Positions 1 to 8,670 are shown, numbered from the stretch's first letter. The stretch: 19,986 bases of DNA from an uncultured Cellvibrio sp. (GCA_946481735.1 CAMLOU010000080.1:1-19986); one strand, 5' to 3'. The notes: a model not told the origin generated them from the letters alone. Numbers and translations are program-made.

Positions 1-451
1 TTGAGGTTTGCAACGAAAGGTGCAAGCGCGCTTCGCCATATTCCAGGCTCAAGCCGTAATCGCGGTGGGGTTTAATTTCGGCACCGGCTTTCAAGCGCAT
101 CAGGCGTACAGATTTTAACGGGCACTTTAGCGTTTGCAGAAAAGCCTTGATGGCAGGGCACGTTATCAACACCGGTAAATCCTGCCAATCCTCACCGTTA
201 GCGATGGCAAATCCTTGCAATACCGGATGAGCCTCCGCATGTACGCGCTGGCAACGCAACGGCAACACATCCCAACCACCGGAATAATCCTTGCGATTGA
301 CGTGATCAACCCAGGATACCCCGGTCGCTTCAAGCAGCCGGGCAAGCTCATCCTGCAACGCCGGCAGGTCAACATGGCAGGGCAGTTTCGCGCAGGAAAT
401 TACCGGCGGACTATCAAAATCATTTGAACTACAAGCGGCTGTTATTTCCAT
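1..451 (-). CDS. Aspartyl/asparaginyl beta-hydroxylase family protein (partial, 5' end only)
   Basis: A minus-strand frame begins at ATG 451-449 and runs without a stop for 150 codons to the left edge. An in-frame TAG lies 21 bases upstream of the ATG, so the start cannot be much earlier. The protein contains VRLMRLKAGAEIKPHRDYG (about residues 115-133) followed by LEYGEARLHLSLQT. This is the pattern of the aspartyl/asparaginyl beta-hydroxylase (cupin-fold) family, in which the His-x-Asp pair (here H129 and D131) binds the catalytic Fe(II) of a 2-oxoglutarate-dependent oxygenase. The distal His and the 2-oxoglutarate-binding residues would lie beyond the edge. The substrate cannot be told: bacterial members hydroxylate peptides, free amino acids or lipids. 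A weak AGGGAG lies 14 bases before the start. The gene is divergent from cysC. The family call is firm; the exact role is unknown. Confidence 0.8.
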   Translation of the reverse strand, partial: MEITAACSSNDFDSPPVISCAKLPCHVDLPALQDELARLLEATGVSWVDHVNRKDYSGGWDVLPLRCQRVHAEAHPVLQGFAIANGEDWQDLPVLITCPAIKAFLQTLKCPLKSVRLMRLKAGAEIKPHRDYGLSLEYGEARLHLSLQTS

Positions 452-671
452 AACACGTCCGTGGGCTCCCTAAATAAATATGTTAACCAACGCGACCCGA
501 CCGGGATCAGCTTTTTTAACCCTAGATGAAAATTCTGAAATTACAAACGCAGATAAACATCAGCGCACAGGTGACCCAAGCTGCGCTACACTTCACCGCC
601 TGGCGCGTCGATATTATTGTCAGCACATTCACAGCCAGATAAACATTACACCTCACTACACATTCAAGATT

Positions 672-1253
672 ATGCAGCCACTGACCCAACAGGAACGCTC
701 GCAACAAAAACATCAACGCCCCTGCGTGCTCTGGTTTACCGGCCTGAGCGGCGCGGGAAAATCCACATTGGCCACCCTGACCGAGCGGGCGTTATTTGCC
801 GCGGGCTGTCATACCTTTTCATTGGATGGCGATAAGGTGCGCACAACGCTGTGCCAGGACCTGGGATTTTCGATTACTGACCGACGGGAAAATATTCGTC
901 GCATTGGGGCGGCGGCCAAATTATTTACCGAGTCGGGCCTGATGGTGCTAACCGCCACCATCTCACCTTTGCGCAGCATGCGCGACGAGGTTCGGCATGT
1001 GTTTGCACCGGGAGAGTTTATTGAAGTGTTTGTTGATGCGCCCCTGACTGTTTGCGAAACGCGCGACCCCAAGGGTCTCTATCGCAAAGCGCGGGCCGGA
1101 CACATCGCAGACTTTACCGGCATCGACTCTGCCTACGAGCCGCCATCGGCACCGGAGATTCACCTGCGCACCGACCTGGTATCACCGGAAGCGTGTGTGG
1201 CGAGTGTGATCGGTTATCTGCGCGATCAGGGTTATCTGCTGCAGGGCGAATAA
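672..1253 (+). CDS. cysC: Adenylyl-sulfate (APS) kinase
   Basis: APS kinase phosphorylates adenosine 5'-phosphosulfate to PAPS in cytosolic sulfate assimilation or sulfate-group activation. From ATG 672 the product is 193 residues, close to the usual ~200. Visible are the P-loop GLSGAGKST (residues 24-32), [18 protein letters not shown], the RRENIRR motif, the ISPLR segment with the serine that is transiently modified in some enzymes, and the signature [12 protein letters not shown] followed by FTGIDSAYE. The frame stays open upstream to ATG 480, which would add 64 residues unlike the family and of low-complexity composition. Neither ATG has a good Shine-Dalgarno, so 672 was chosen by family alignment. 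The gene stands alone, without cysD/cysN, which would have to be elsewhere. It is divergent from the hydroxylase gene and convergent with sfsA. Function firm, start uncertain. Confidence 0.9.
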   Translation: MQPLTQQERSQQKHQRPCVLWFTGLSGAGKSTLATLTERALFAAGCHTFSLDGDKVRTTLCQDLGFSITDRRENIRRIGAAAKLFTESGLMVLTATISPLRSMRDEVRHVFAPGEFIEVFVDAPLTVCETRDPKGLYRKARAGHIADFTGIDSAYEPPSAPEIHLRTDLVSPEACVASVIGYLRDQGYLLQGE

Positions 1254-1254
1254 T

Positions 1255-1992
1255 TTATTCAACACGTACCGGTATTTTTTTCACCAGACTAATCTCAGCC
1301 ACAACAGGGTTGATGCTCGCCTGGTAAGCAATCACCTCCACCCCCATGGCGATGGCGTCGCGCAGGTGTTTGCCATACACCGGATCGATCCCATCAGCCG
1401 GCTCCACCCATTCAATGCCGGTATGCTGCACGCAAAATAGCAACACCGCACGATATCCGTGTTGCACCATGGCCATCAGCTCGCGCAAATGCTTGCTGCC
1501 GCGATCACTGATGGCATCGGGAAACAAGCCCTGCCCCGGCGCCTCCATCAAGGTCACACTTTTGACTTCTACATAGCAGGGGCGTGAATCCTGCAGTGCG
1601 CCATCCAGCAAAAAATCAATCCGCGACTTTTCTTCCCCGTAAATCACTTCGCGCCGCACGGTTGTGTAGCCGCGCAGCTCCTCGATAACCCCCGCTGCAA
1701 TCGCCAGTTGCACCAGGTGATTGGCACGCCCGGTATTTACGCCAGCCAGATGCCCGCCGGGCGTAGTGACGACTTCAAGGGTATGGGCGTATTTGCGTTT
1801 GGGATTATCGGACGTGGAATACCAGCATGGGGTGGCCGGTAGAACGCAGTTGCGCATGGAACCGGTATTGGGACAGTGCAAGGTAATGACATGGCCGTCG
1901 GCGAGGCGGACATCCACCATAAAACGTTTGTAGCGTTTCAGCAGTTCCGCGGTCTGCCAGGGTGGCAATTCAGCCTGGGTCGGTAATGTCAT
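1255..1992 (-). CDS. sfsA: SfsA family protein (sugar fermentation stimulation protein)
   Basis: A 245-residue protein on the minus strand. It matches SfsA in length (~235) and in conserved blocks: an N-terminal [10 protein letters not shown] with LHCPNTGSM, the TGRANHLV segment, SRIDFLL, the YVEVKSVTL core and [16 protein letters not shown]. The D...EVK arrangement resembles PD-(D/E)xK nuclease-type folds, and SfsA is known as a DNA-binding protein first isolated through effects on maltose metabolism in E. coli; its real role is still unclear. ATG 1992-1990 was chosen because GGAGAG sits 7 bases upstream and the homologous region begins just after. An upstream in-frame start at 2091 would add 33 residues without similarity. 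Its stop is one base from the cysC stop, so there is no room for a separate terminator between the convergent genes. In many gammaproteobacteria sfsA lies next to dksA, as here. Confidence 0.92.
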   Translation of the reverse strand: MTLPTQAELPPWQTAELLKRYKRFMVDVRLADGHVITLHCPNTGSMRNCVLPATPCWYSTSDNPKRKYAHTLEVVTTPGGHLAGVNTGRANHLVQLAIAAGVIEELRGYTTVRREVIYGEEKSRIDFLLDGALQDSRPCYVEVKSVTLMEAPGQGLFPDAISDRGSKHLRELMAMVQHGYRAVLLFCVQHTGIEWVEPADGIDPVYGKHLRDAIAMGVEVIAYQASINPVVAEISLVKKIPVRVE

Positions 1993-2372
1993 GAACAAGT
2001 CTCTCCGTTTATTAGCGTAGGGGTAACTGTCGGGCCGGAGAGGATAACATCGCTTTGCCGAGGGTTTCGAATCGCTTAACACTTCCTTCATTAACCCGAT
2101 GCAGATCGCAAAATTGCAACAAAAGGAACCGCCAGGTGGTCAATTAACGGCTATATTTTATCTTTCAAGGGTTGGCCGTGGAGTCTTGCAAGGCCCCACC
2201 AAAAAGTGCTGGCACCAAGTTTTGTTATCTGGTAGCTTGCCTTCCCTTAAAAATCTGTGTGCTTGCCCGGGACGGTTGCTGTATGACCGCGAGCCCTCGG
2301 CAGCAACAGGCTTGAGCGGCACCAGTGCCGTATATCTGCTGGATTGAGGAAGTTAGACGAGGCGCCAAAATC
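1993..2372. other. Divergent sfsA/dksA intergenic region
   Basis: 380 bases between the divergent starts of sfsA and dksA. It must carry promoters for both. I see A/T-rich -10-like stretches (for example TATATTTTAT near 2151) but no convincing -35/-10 pair. No ORF with coding character is present. The dksA-proximal part contains two inverted repeats, listed separately. Confidence 0.5.
2275..2330 (+). promoter_or_regulatory. Two adjacent inverted repeats in the likely dksA leader
   Basis: GTTGCTG (2275-2281) pairs with CAGCAAC (2301-2307), extended inward by CCG (2287-2289) with CGG (2298-2300) across a 5-base bulge. Ten bases later CGGCAC (2317-2322) pairs with GTGCCG (2325-2330), a tight 6-bp palindrome. 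If transcription starts upstream, both would fold in the dksA 5' UTR within 100 bases of the start codon. Neither is followed by a T-run, so they do not look like terminators. A regulatory role is only inferred. Confidence 0.35.
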
Positions 2373-2816
2373 ATGCCGAAAAGCTCAACGAATACCGAAA
2401 CCTTCGCTTTACGCCCTTTTGTTCCTTATAAAGAGAAGAAAGGCGAAGAGTATATGAACGCCAATCAAAAGGAACACTTCAAGCAGTTGCTGATGAACTG
2501 GAAGATGGAGCTCATGGAAGAAGTGGATCGCACCATGAGCCACATGAAAGATGAAGCAGCCAACTTTCCTGACCCCGCCGACCGCGCCAGCCAGGAAGAA
2601 GAGTTCAGCCTGGAGCTGCGCACCCGCGACCGCGAGCGCAAGCTGATCAAGAAGATCGACAGCACCATGGAACTGATCGAAAACGACGACTACGGCTTTT
2701 GTAATGCCTGCGGTGTCGAGATCGGCATCCGTCGTCTGGAAGCACGCCCTACCGCCACGCTGTGTGTAGACTGCAAAACCCTGGACGAAATCAAAGAGAA
2801 ACAAATCGGCGGCTAA
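2373..2816 (+). CDS. dksA: RNA polymerase-binding transcription factor DksA
   Basis: A 147-residue protein nearly collinear with E. coli DksA (151). DksA binds in the RNA polymerase secondary channel and, with ppGpp, represses rRNA promoters and activates amino-acid biosynthesis promoters. Visible: a long coiled coil with the tip motif [10 protein letters not shown], whose two acidic residues are D67 and D70 (D71 and D74 in E. coli); the conserved EEEFSLELR...[10 protein letters not shown] arm; and a C-terminal zinc finger with Cys110, Cys113, Cys131 and Cys134, so this is the zinc-containing and not the Cys-poor paralogue type. ATG 2373 was chosen because GAGG sits 10 bases upstream and length fits; an upstream GTG at 2325 is in frame but adds unrelated residues. 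A hairpin terminator follows, then gluQRS, the same order as in E. coli and Pseudomonas. Confidence 0.97.
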   Translation: MPKSSTNTETFALRPFVPYKEKKGEEYMNANQKEHFKQLLMNWKMELMEEVDRTMSHMKDEAANFPDPADRASQEEEFSLELRTRDRERKLIKKIDSTMELIENDDYGFCNACGVEIGIRRLEARPTATLCVDCKTLDEIKEKQIGG

Positions 2817-2832
2817 GCTGCTGAGCGAGACA

Positions 2833-2854
2833 AAGGGAGCCTGCGGGCTCCCTT
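2833..2854 (+). terminator. Hairpin terminator/attenuator between dksA and gluQRS
   Basis: GGGAGCC (2835-2841) pairs perfectly with GGCTCCC (2846-2852) around a TGCG loop, extended by AA/TT to 9 bp. The following bases (CTGCATTCTGG) are not a true T-run, so termination may be leaky. The stem ends 15 bases before the gluQRS start. A terminator between dksA and gluQRS is known from enterobacteria, which supports the reading. Confidence 0.7.
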
Positions 2855-2869
2855 CTGCATTCTGGCCCT

Positions 2870-3811
2870 ATGATCAAGTCACTCGCCGCTCTGTCTCCGC
2901 TTCACCCTCCCCGGCCTTATATCGGGCGTTTCGCACCATCCCCCACCGGCCCCTTACATTTCGGTTCGCTGGTCAGTGCGCTGGCGAGTTACTTGCACGC
3001 GCAACATCACAATGGCACCTGGCTGGTGCGTATGGAAGACCTGGACCCGCCGCGTGAACAGGCCGGTGCCGCAAACGCCATCTTGCGTTGCCTTGAGGCG
3101 CACCAGTTACAGTGGGATGGTGCAGTGCTTTATCAAAGCCAACGGTTAAGCGCCTATGAAGCGGTGCTGGACGCATTACGCCGCGAGGAGCTGGTGTACG
3201 CCTGCGATTGCACGCGGCAAGATCTGCACGCCATGGGCGGTATCTACAATGGTCGCTGTCGACAAAGGATAATCGACCTGAATCAGCCGCATGCCTGGCG
3301 CTTGAAGCTATACGATTTACCGCCGGCTTACGCCGCCCTGGCAAGCGAGGTGCGCTTTACCGATTTGCTTCAGGGTGAGCAACAGCAAAACCTGCGCTGC
3401 GCTGCGGGCGATCAAATCCTCAAGCGCAAGGATGATTTATTTGCGTATCAACTAGCGGTAGTCGTGGACGATATCGCGCAGCAGGTGACCCATATTATTC
3501 GCGGTAACGATCTGCTGGAGGTAACCGCCCGCCAGATTTTCTTCTTCCGATTATTAGGCGCTGCGGTCCCCGCCTTTGGGCATGTGCCGCTGGTGCTCAA
3601 TGCGCAGGGACAGAAGCTGAGCAAACAAAATCTGGCTCCGCCGCTAGACGACGCGAATGCAGGCAACAATTTATGGCATGCACTGCAGTTTTTAGGGCAG
3701 AATCCACCTCTTGTATTACAAAATGCCAGCGCATTCGAGGTTCTGGAATGGGGCAAGGTCCACTGGGACAGCCGCAACCTTCAACCCGACAATCGCTCGG
3801 CGGATAATTGA
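2870..3811 (+). CDS. gluQRS: Glutamyl-Q tRNA(Asp) synthetase
   Basis: A 313-residue truncated glutamyl-tRNA synthetase paralogue. GluQRS activates glutamate and attaches it to the queuosine base at the tRNA(Asp) wobble position; it lacks the anticodon-binding domain, and the length here (E. coli 308) agrees. Motifs: IGRFAPSPTGPLHFGS (residues 18-33, the HIGH-equivalent), RMEDLDPPRE, a zinc site of the CxC-x11-Y-x3-C type (Cys112, Cys114, Tyr126, Cys130), the VVDDIAQQVTHIIRGNDLL block, and KLSKQ (249-253), the KMSKS equivalent. The ATG at 2870 follows the dksA terminator closely and has no clear Shine-Dalgarno, suggesting low or read-through-dependent expression. The family distinction from GluRS is clear from length and the variant signature motifs. 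Confidence 0.96.
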   Translation: MIKSLAALSPLHPPRPYIGRFAPSPTGPLHFGSLVSALASYLHAQHHNGTWLVRMEDLDPPREQAGAANAILRCLEAHQLQWDGAVLYQSQRLSAYEAVLDALRREELVYACDCTRQDLHAMGGIYNGRCRQRIIDLNQPHAWRLKLYDLPPAYAALASEVRFTDLLQGEQQQNLRCAAGDQILKRKDDLFAYQLAVVVDDIAQQVTHIIRGNDLLEVTARQIFFFRLLGAAVPAFGHVPLVLNAQGQKLSKQNLAPPLDDANAGNNLWHALQFLGQNPPLVLQNASAFEVLEWGKVHWDSRNLQPDNRSADN

Positions 3812-3857
3812 CCGGCGACGCTGGCACCACACACATCGGCAACACAGGAATTTCACC

Positions 3858-4052
3858 ATGACCAATCAACGCCTTGTCATCTTGCTGTTGCTGATTGCCT
3901 ATATTTTCTCGCCCACCTTATTTACCTGGATCATCAACCCGGAAGGCGCCTGGTACCGGCCTTACATTATCTGGGCACTGGTGATCGTCATTGCGTTTGT
4001 GATCCAGATGCGCAAAAAGCCGTCCATCAGCCGGCGCCATTTGCAGGATTAA
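3858..4052 (+). CDS. Small two-helix membrane protein upstream of cbrA (CbrX-like by position)
   Basis: A 64-residue protein starting at ATG 3858 with AGGAA seven bases upstream, a much better start than the longer in-frame upstream option at 3711. It has two hydrophobic segments, about residues 6-26 (LVILLLLIAYIFSP...) and 35-53 (YIIWALVIVIAFVIQM), and a basic C-terminal tail (RKKPSISRRH), so an inner-membrane hairpin with cytosolic ends is likely. It sits between gluQRS and cbrA, 80 bases before cbrA, in the same direction. Pseudomonas carries a similarly sized small ORF just upstream of cbrA, called cbrX in P. putida work as I recall. The position and size match; homology was not tested. 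The function is unknown; co-transcription with cbrA and a role at the sensor are plausible inferences. Confidence 0.8.
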   Translation: MTNQRLVILLLLIAYIFSPTLFTWIINPEGAWYRPYIIWALVIVIAFVIQMRKKPSISRRHLQD

Positions 4053-4115
4053 ATGCGACACCCCGGACCATCGACCCGGGTACTAAAAAGTTATACACAC
4101 ACTGAAAAAGCTTAC

Positions 4116-4123
4116 AAAAAGAA
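4116..4123 (+). promoter_or_regulatory. A-rich AAnAAnAA (Hfq/Crc-type) motif at the cbrA ribosome-binding position
   Basis: AAAAAGAA lies 9 bases before the cbrA ATG, where a Shine-Dalgarno would be, and no GGAG-like element is present. It fits the AAnAAnAA pattern used by Hfq with Crc to block translation in Pseudomonas. It could equally be a weak A-rich ribosome-binding site. Confidence 0.35.
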
Positions 4124-4132
4124 TCGACCACC

Positions 4133-7093
4133 ATGACGTTTGAGTTAAGCCATGTTGCCCTGATCGGCATCAGTTATCTTCTGCTTCTGTTCGGCATCGC
4201 CTGGATCACCGAGCGCGGCTGGATTCCGGATGCCATTACCTCGCATCCCATCACTTATATTTTGTCCCTCGGTATCTTTGCCAGCGCCTGGGCGTTCTAT
4301 GGCGTGATCGACCTGGCCTTTTCCTACGGCTATGGCGCCCTCGCCTATTACCTGGGCACCGGGGCATTGTTCCTGTTTGCGCCGGTCGCACTGGCGCCCC
4401 TCGCGGAGTTGGCGCGGCGGCATCAGGTGCACTCCCTCGCCGACTTGCTGGTGTTCCGCTATCACAGTCACGCCGTGGGCGCCCTGACGACGCTGTGCAT
4501 GTTGCTCGGCATCCTGCCGCTGATGGCGCTGCAGATCCAGGCCATTGCAGACACCATGCACATCCTCACCGTCAGCGGCAATCCGTCGCTCCCCTTACAA
4601 GGCACCGGGCTGACGTTCAAGGATTTGATGGCACTGTGTTACTGCGTGATCCTCGCGCTGTTTACCATCCTGTTCGGCTCCAACCGCGAACAGCATCGCG
4701 GGTTGATTACCGCCATGGCCTTTGAGTCGTTACTGAAAGTGTGCGCGCTCTGCGCCGTGGGATTGGTGGCGGTGTACGGCATCTTCGGCGGCTTGGGTGG
4801 GCTGGATGAATGGCTCGCCGATCACCCGGAGAATATCGCGTTACTGCACACACCGATCCGCGACGGTTCGGCGCACACCCTGCTACTGGTGTTTATCGCC
4901 ACGGCAGTCACCATGCCACACATCTTCCACCTGGGGCTCGCGGAAAACCCCCTGATGCGCAACTCCCACACAGTCACCTGGGCGTTTCCGCTGTTTCTGT
5001 TACTGATGGCGTTACCGGTATTCCCCATTTTATGGGCCGGGTTTGAACTGGCGGTGCCGCTACCGGCGCAATACTTCACCCTGGGCGTGCCCATTCTGTT
5101 TAACTCACCGGGGCTGACGGTGCTGGCCTTCCTCGGCGGCCTGTCCGCCGCTACCGGCGCGATGATCATCATCACCCTGGCATTGGCAACCATGGTGATG
5201 AACCACTGGCTGCTACCGACCTTCCGTCTGCGCGCGCGCCATGACATTTACCGCCAATTGCTGTGGTTGCGTCGTATCCTGATCGGCGCCATCTTCCTTG
5301 GCGGCTATTTGTTCTACTGGATTCTCGATAATCGCTACAGCCTGACCAACCTTGCCTTGCTCGCGTTTATCGAGACCCTGCAGTTCCTGCCCGGCACCTT
5401 CGCCATCATGTTCTGGACCAAGGGTAACCGGCGCGGCATGCTTGCCGGGCTGGCTGCCGGCACGCTGATCTGGGCGGGCGGCTTACTGGCTCCGGTGATA
5501 TGGCATATCGAAGCCCTCGCCGTGCCTTTTACTGATGTGGTGATCCCCGTCGGTATTGAGCACTGGAGCGATGTGACGCTGGTATCCCTCGGGGTAAATA
5601 CGCTGATATTTGTCATCATCTCGCTGATTACCCGCCAGACCGAAGATGAACATTACAGTGCTGACCTGTGCGCGGCCGATGAACTCAGCCATCCGGTACG
5701 TCAGGCGCTGGATGTGCATTCGGCCCTGGAATTCAAAACCCGCCTTGCCAAACCCTTGGGCAAAGTGACCGCCAGCCGTGAGGTGGACATTGCGCTCAAC
5801 GAACTGAACCTGAGTATCAACGAACGCCGTCCTTACGCCTTACGCCGTTTGCGCGACCAGATCGAGGGCAACCTCTCCAGCCTGATGGGGATTCATGTCG
5901 CCAGCGAAATTATGGATAAACACCTGCCCTACCAGGTGGCAGAAGCGCGGGATACGGTGGATATCAACCTGATGGAAAATCGCCTGTCCGAATACCGCGA
6001 CCACCTGACCGGGATGGCGGCAGAACTGAACAACCTGCGCCTGTATCACCGCAAAACCCTGGAAGAGTTGCCTATGGCCGTCTGCTCCCTGGGGCGCGAC
6101 ATGGAGATCCTGATGTGGAACCGCGCCATGGCGGACCTGACCGAGACGCCCGGCGAAGAAGTCACCGGTTCACGCCTGGATGACATCGCCGAACCCTGGC
6201 GCAGTTTGCTCACAGAATTCTGTAACGGCAGCGAAACCCATTATTACCGGCGCGAGATTGAGCTGAACGGTCGACCGCACTGGGTCAGCCTGCATAAGGC
6301 CGCCATTGAAGGGACGATCAATGCCGGGGTGTACGACCAGGTGATCTTGCTGGAAGACGTGACGGAGACTCAATTGCTGGAACAGGAACTGGTCCACAGC
6401 GAACGCCTCGCCTCCGTGGGTAGACTGGCCGCCGGCGTCGCCCATGAGATCGGCAACCCGATCACCGGCATTGCCTGCCTGGCGCAGAACCTGCGCTATG
6501 AGTCTGAAAACCCGGAAATATTGGAAACGGCAGAGCAGATCCTCAGCCAAACCGACCGGGTCAGCCGGATCGTGCAGTCCCTGGTCGGGTTCTCCCACAC
6601 CGGTCACAACAAGAAGAGCGACTTCCAGGCGGTTATTCTGCGCGACTGTGCCAATGAAGCCATCCAGTTGCTTTCTCTGCAAAAAGACAAGAACCAGGTG
6701 CTGTTCAGTAATAACATCGCAGCCAATGCGATTGTGGCGGGTGATACCCAGCGGATTATCCAGGTATTTATCAACCTGCTCTCCAACGCGCGGGATGCCA
6801 GCCCCGAACAGGGTCGCGTTACCCTGGAGAGCAGCGAAGACGAATACAGCATTATCTTCTCTGTTACCGATGAGGGGTCCGGCATTGCGCCAGAACACAT
6901 CGAACAGATCTTTGAACCCTTTTTCACTACCAAGGAACCGGGTGAAGGCACCGGCCTGGGCCTGGCGATGGTGTACAGCATTGTCGACGACCACGGCGGC
7001 TACCTGGATATCACCAGTCCGGCAGACACTGTGCATAATCGCGGCGCGCGCTTCACCATCAAGCTGCCGCGCCATATCGACTCGGTGCTGTAG
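4133..7093 (+). CDS. cbrA: CbrA: sensor histidine kinase with N-terminal sodium/solute symporter-like domain
   Basis: A 986-residue inner-membrane kinase (Pseudomonas CbrA is about 980). Residues 1 to ~510 form many hydrophobic helices typical of the sodium:solute symporter (SLC5/PutP) fold, for example [16 protein letters not shown] near the N-terminus and [17 protein letters not shown] near 380-400. A helical linker follows (about 520-635), then a PAS domain (about 640-755, from [21 protein letters not shown]), a HisKA dimerisation domain with the phospho-acceptor in HEIGNP (His771), and an HATPase domain: N-box NLLSNARDA (about 881-889), G1 DEGSGI (D913 onward), F-box [10 protein letters not shown]2 GTGLGLAM (about 939). 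All catalytic motifs are intact. In Pseudomonas, CbrA with CbrB governs carbon/nitrogen balance and use of amino acids such as histidine, and the transporter-like domain is implicated in sensing or transport. CbrB follows after 155 bases. The ATG is preceded by an A-rich motif rather than a classical ribosome-binding site. Confidence 0.93.
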   Translation: MTFELSHVALIGISYLLLLFGIAWITERGWIPDAITSHPITYILSLGIFASAWAFYGVIDLAFSYGYGALAYYLGTGALFLFAPVALAPLAELARRHQVHSLADLLVFRYHSHAVGALTTLCMLLGILPLMALQIQAIADTMHILTVSGNPSLPLQGTGLTFKDLMALCYCVILALFTILFGSNREQHRGLITAMAFESLLKVCALCAVGLVAVYGIFGGLGGLDEWLADHPENIALLHTPIRDGSAHTLLLVFIATAVTMPHIFHLGLAENPLMRNSHTVTWAFPLFLLLMALPVFPILWAGFELAVPLPAQYFTLGVPILFNSPGLTVLAFLGGLSAATGAMIIITLALATMVMNHWLLPTFRLRARHDIYRQLLWLRRILIGAIFLGGYLFYWILDNRYSLTNLALLAFIETLQFLPGTFAIMFWTKGNRRGMLAGLAAGTLIWAGGLLAPVIWHIEALAVPFTDVVIPVGIEHWSDVTLVSLGVNTLIFVIISLITRQTEDEHYSADLCAADELSHPVRQALDVHSALEFKTRLAKPLGKVTASREVDIALNELNLSINERRPYALRRLRDQIEGNLSSLMGIHVASEIMDKHLPYQVAEARDTVDINLMENRLSEYRDHLTGMAAELNNLRLYHRKTLEELPMAVCSLGRDMEILMWNRAMADLTETPGEEVTGSRLDDIAEPWRSLLTEFCNGSETHYYRREIELNGRPHWVSLHKAAIEGTINAGVYDQVILLEDVTETQLLEQELVHSERLASVGRLAAGVAHEIGNPITGIACLAQNLRYESENPEILETAEQILSQTDRVSRIVQSLVGFSHTGHNKKSDFQAVILRDCANEAIQLLSLQKDKNQVLFSNNIAANAIVAGDTQRIIQVFINLLSNARDASPEQGRVTLESSEDEYSIIFSVTDEGSGIAPEHIEQIFEPFFTTKEPGEGTGLGLAMVYSIVDDHGGYLDITSPADTVHNRGARFTIKLPRHIDSVL

Positions 7094-7156
7094 GTAACCA
7101 GTATTGCCCTGTTAGCGCGCATGGATGCGTATCTATTTCACCCGAAAAGTGCATTT

Positions 7157-7198
7157 CCTACACACTTCCCAGTGGAAGTGTTACCGTTTTGATGTAGG
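7157..7198 (+). promoter_or_regulatory. Nested hairpin in the cbrA-cbrB gap
   Basis: ACACTTCC (7162-7169) pairs perfectly with GGAAGTGT (7174-7181) around a CAGT loop, followed by TTACCGTTTT. An outer pair, CCTACA (7157-7162) with TGTAGG (7193-7198), could form an alternative or extended fold. It could be an attenuator between cbrA and cbrB or an operator for an internal cbrB promoter; the sequence does not decide. Confidence 0.45.
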
Positions 7199-7248
7199 AT
7201 AAGCCCCACACTCAACCGGGTACGGTTTACTTAAGCGACAAAAGACCT

Positions 7249-8670
7249 ATGAGCAAAATCCTGATTGTTGAAGACGAAACCATCATTCGTACCGCGCTGC
7301 GCAAACTGCTGGAGCGCAATCAATATGACGTTGATGAAGCCCCCTCGGTTAAGGAAGCTACCACTCGTTACCAACTCAAGGATTACGACCTGATCATCAG
7401 TGACCTGCGCCTACCCGGCGCGCCGGGTACCGACCTGATCAAGCTTGCCGGCGACATCCCTGTACTCATCATGACCAGCTATGCCAGCCTGCGCTCAGCG
7501 GTGGACTCCATGCGCATGGGCGCGGTGGATTACATCGCCAAACCCTTTGACCATGATGAGATGGTCACAGCGGTCAAGCGGGTTATCGGCAAAGCCAAAG
7601 CGAACAGCCGCGTCAACGGCGTCGTGCCGCAGACTGCCAGCCACGCCATCGCCGGCATGATCGGCAGCAGCGATGTCATGCAGGACCTCTACAACCGCAT
7701 CCATAAAGTCGCCCCGACCGCCGCCACCGTACTGATCCACGGAGAAACGGGAACCGGTAAAGAGCTGGTCGCCCGCGCCCTCCACGAAGAAAGCCAGCGC
7801 AGGGATCACCTGATGATCTCGGTCAACTGCGCCGCCATCCCCGAAACCCTGATTGAATCCGAACTGTTCGGCCACGAAAAAGGCGCTTTTACCGGCGCCG
7901 CCAGTACCCGTGAAGGGCTGGTCGCCGCCGCCGACGGTGGCACCCTGTTTCTGGATGAAATTGGCGAACTGCCCCTGGAAGCCCAGGCACGTTTGTTACG
8001 GGTGTTACAGGAAGGTGAAGTGCGCCCACTGGGCTCGGTGGAATCGCGCAAGGTTGATGTCCGCCTGATTGCCGCCACCCACCGCGACCTGCGCAAGCTG
8101 GCGAAAGAAGGCAAATTCCGTGAAGACCTGTATTTCCGGATCAACGTTGTGCAACTGGAACTGCCCCCCCTGCGTGAGCGCGGCAAGGACATCATCAATA
8201 TCGCCGAATCCCTTCTGCAACGTTACTGCGCCCAGTTCGGCAAGCCTTTGTTACGTCTGTCACCGGAAGCCATTCAGGCGATCACCACCTACACCTGGCC
8301 CGGTAACGTGCGCGAGCTGGAAAATGCCATGCAACGAGCGGTAATCCTGTGTGAGGATGAAAAAGAGATAGGGCATGAACTGCTGTCCATCGATCTGGAC
8401 CTGGTTCGTTTTGATGAGGAAGAGGAACCCGCCTTTGGGGAGCATCGCGCCACGGCCCGCAATGGCCGCGCGCCTCATAAAGGCCCGCAGGACCCGGCAG
8501 AAGACTTATCGCTTGAAGATTATTTCCAACGCTTTGTCCTTGAACACCAGGACACCATGAGTGAAACCGAACTGGCGCGCAAGCTGGGCGTCAGCCGTAA
8601 ATGCCTGTGGGAACGGCGCCAGCGCCTCGGCATTCCACGCAACAAATCTACCGCTCATATTCTTAAATAA
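7249..8670 (+). CDS. cbrB: CbrB: sigma-54-dependent response regulator (NtrC family)
   Basis: A 473-residue cytosolic activator (Pseudomonas CbrB about 478). Receiver domain 1-115 with acidic pocket VEDE, phospho-acceptor Asp52 (SDLRLPG), Thr76 and Lys98. The AAA+ domain (about 135-375) has Walker A GETGTGKE (165-172), the intact sigma-54 contact loop GAFTGA (212-217), Walker B GTLFLDEIGE (231-240) and the WPGNVREL segment (350-357). The C-terminal Fis-type helix-turn-helix spans about 436-462 (TELARKLGVSRKCLWERRQRLG). A charged, low-complexity linker (385-420) separates the two. GAFTGA and a conserved Asp52 imply a phosphorylation-controlled sigma-54 activator acting from upstream enhancers. 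The first good sigma-54 promoter is ~325 bases downstream of its stop, in front of the small RNA, the same relation as cbrB-crcZ in Pseudomonas. No strong Shine-Dalgarno precedes ATG 7249. Confidence 0.95.
   Translation: MSKILIVEDETIIRTALRKLLERNQYDVDEAPSVKEATTRYQLKDYDLIISDLRLPGAPGTDLIKLAGDIPVLIMTSYASLRSAVDSMRMGAVDYIAKPFDHDEMVTAVKRVIGKAKANSRVNGVVPQTASHAIAGMIGSSDVMQDLYNRIHKVAPTAATVLIHGETGTGKELVARALHEESQRRDHLMISVNCAAIPETLIESELFGHEKGAFTGAASTREGLVAAADGGTLFLDEIGELPLEAQARLLRVLQEGEVRPLGSVESRKVDVRLIAATHRDLRKLAKEGKFREDLYFRINVVQLELPPLRERGKDIINIAESLLQRYCAQFGKPLLRLSPEAIQAITTYTWPGNVRELENAMQRAVILCEDEKEIGHELLSIDLDLVRFDEEEEPAFGEHRATARNGRAPHKGPQDPAEDLSLEDYFQRFVLEHQDTMSETELARKLGVSRKCLWERRQRLGIPRNKSTAHILK

Noticed and set aside
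526..642. 38-codon ORF (MKILKLQTQ...) inside the cysC leader
   Set aside because: No Shine-Dalgarno and no recognisable feature; the overlap with another open frame makes chance likely.
2325..2372. Longer dksA start at GTG 2325
   Set aside because: The added residues do not match DksA, and the GTG lies within the second leader palindrome; ATG 2373 has a better-placed GAGG.
6170..7075. 301-codon open frame on the minus strand
   Set aside because: It lies wholly inside the kinase end of cbrA, whose motifs are intact; the antisense protein has no recognisable domain and reflects codon bias.
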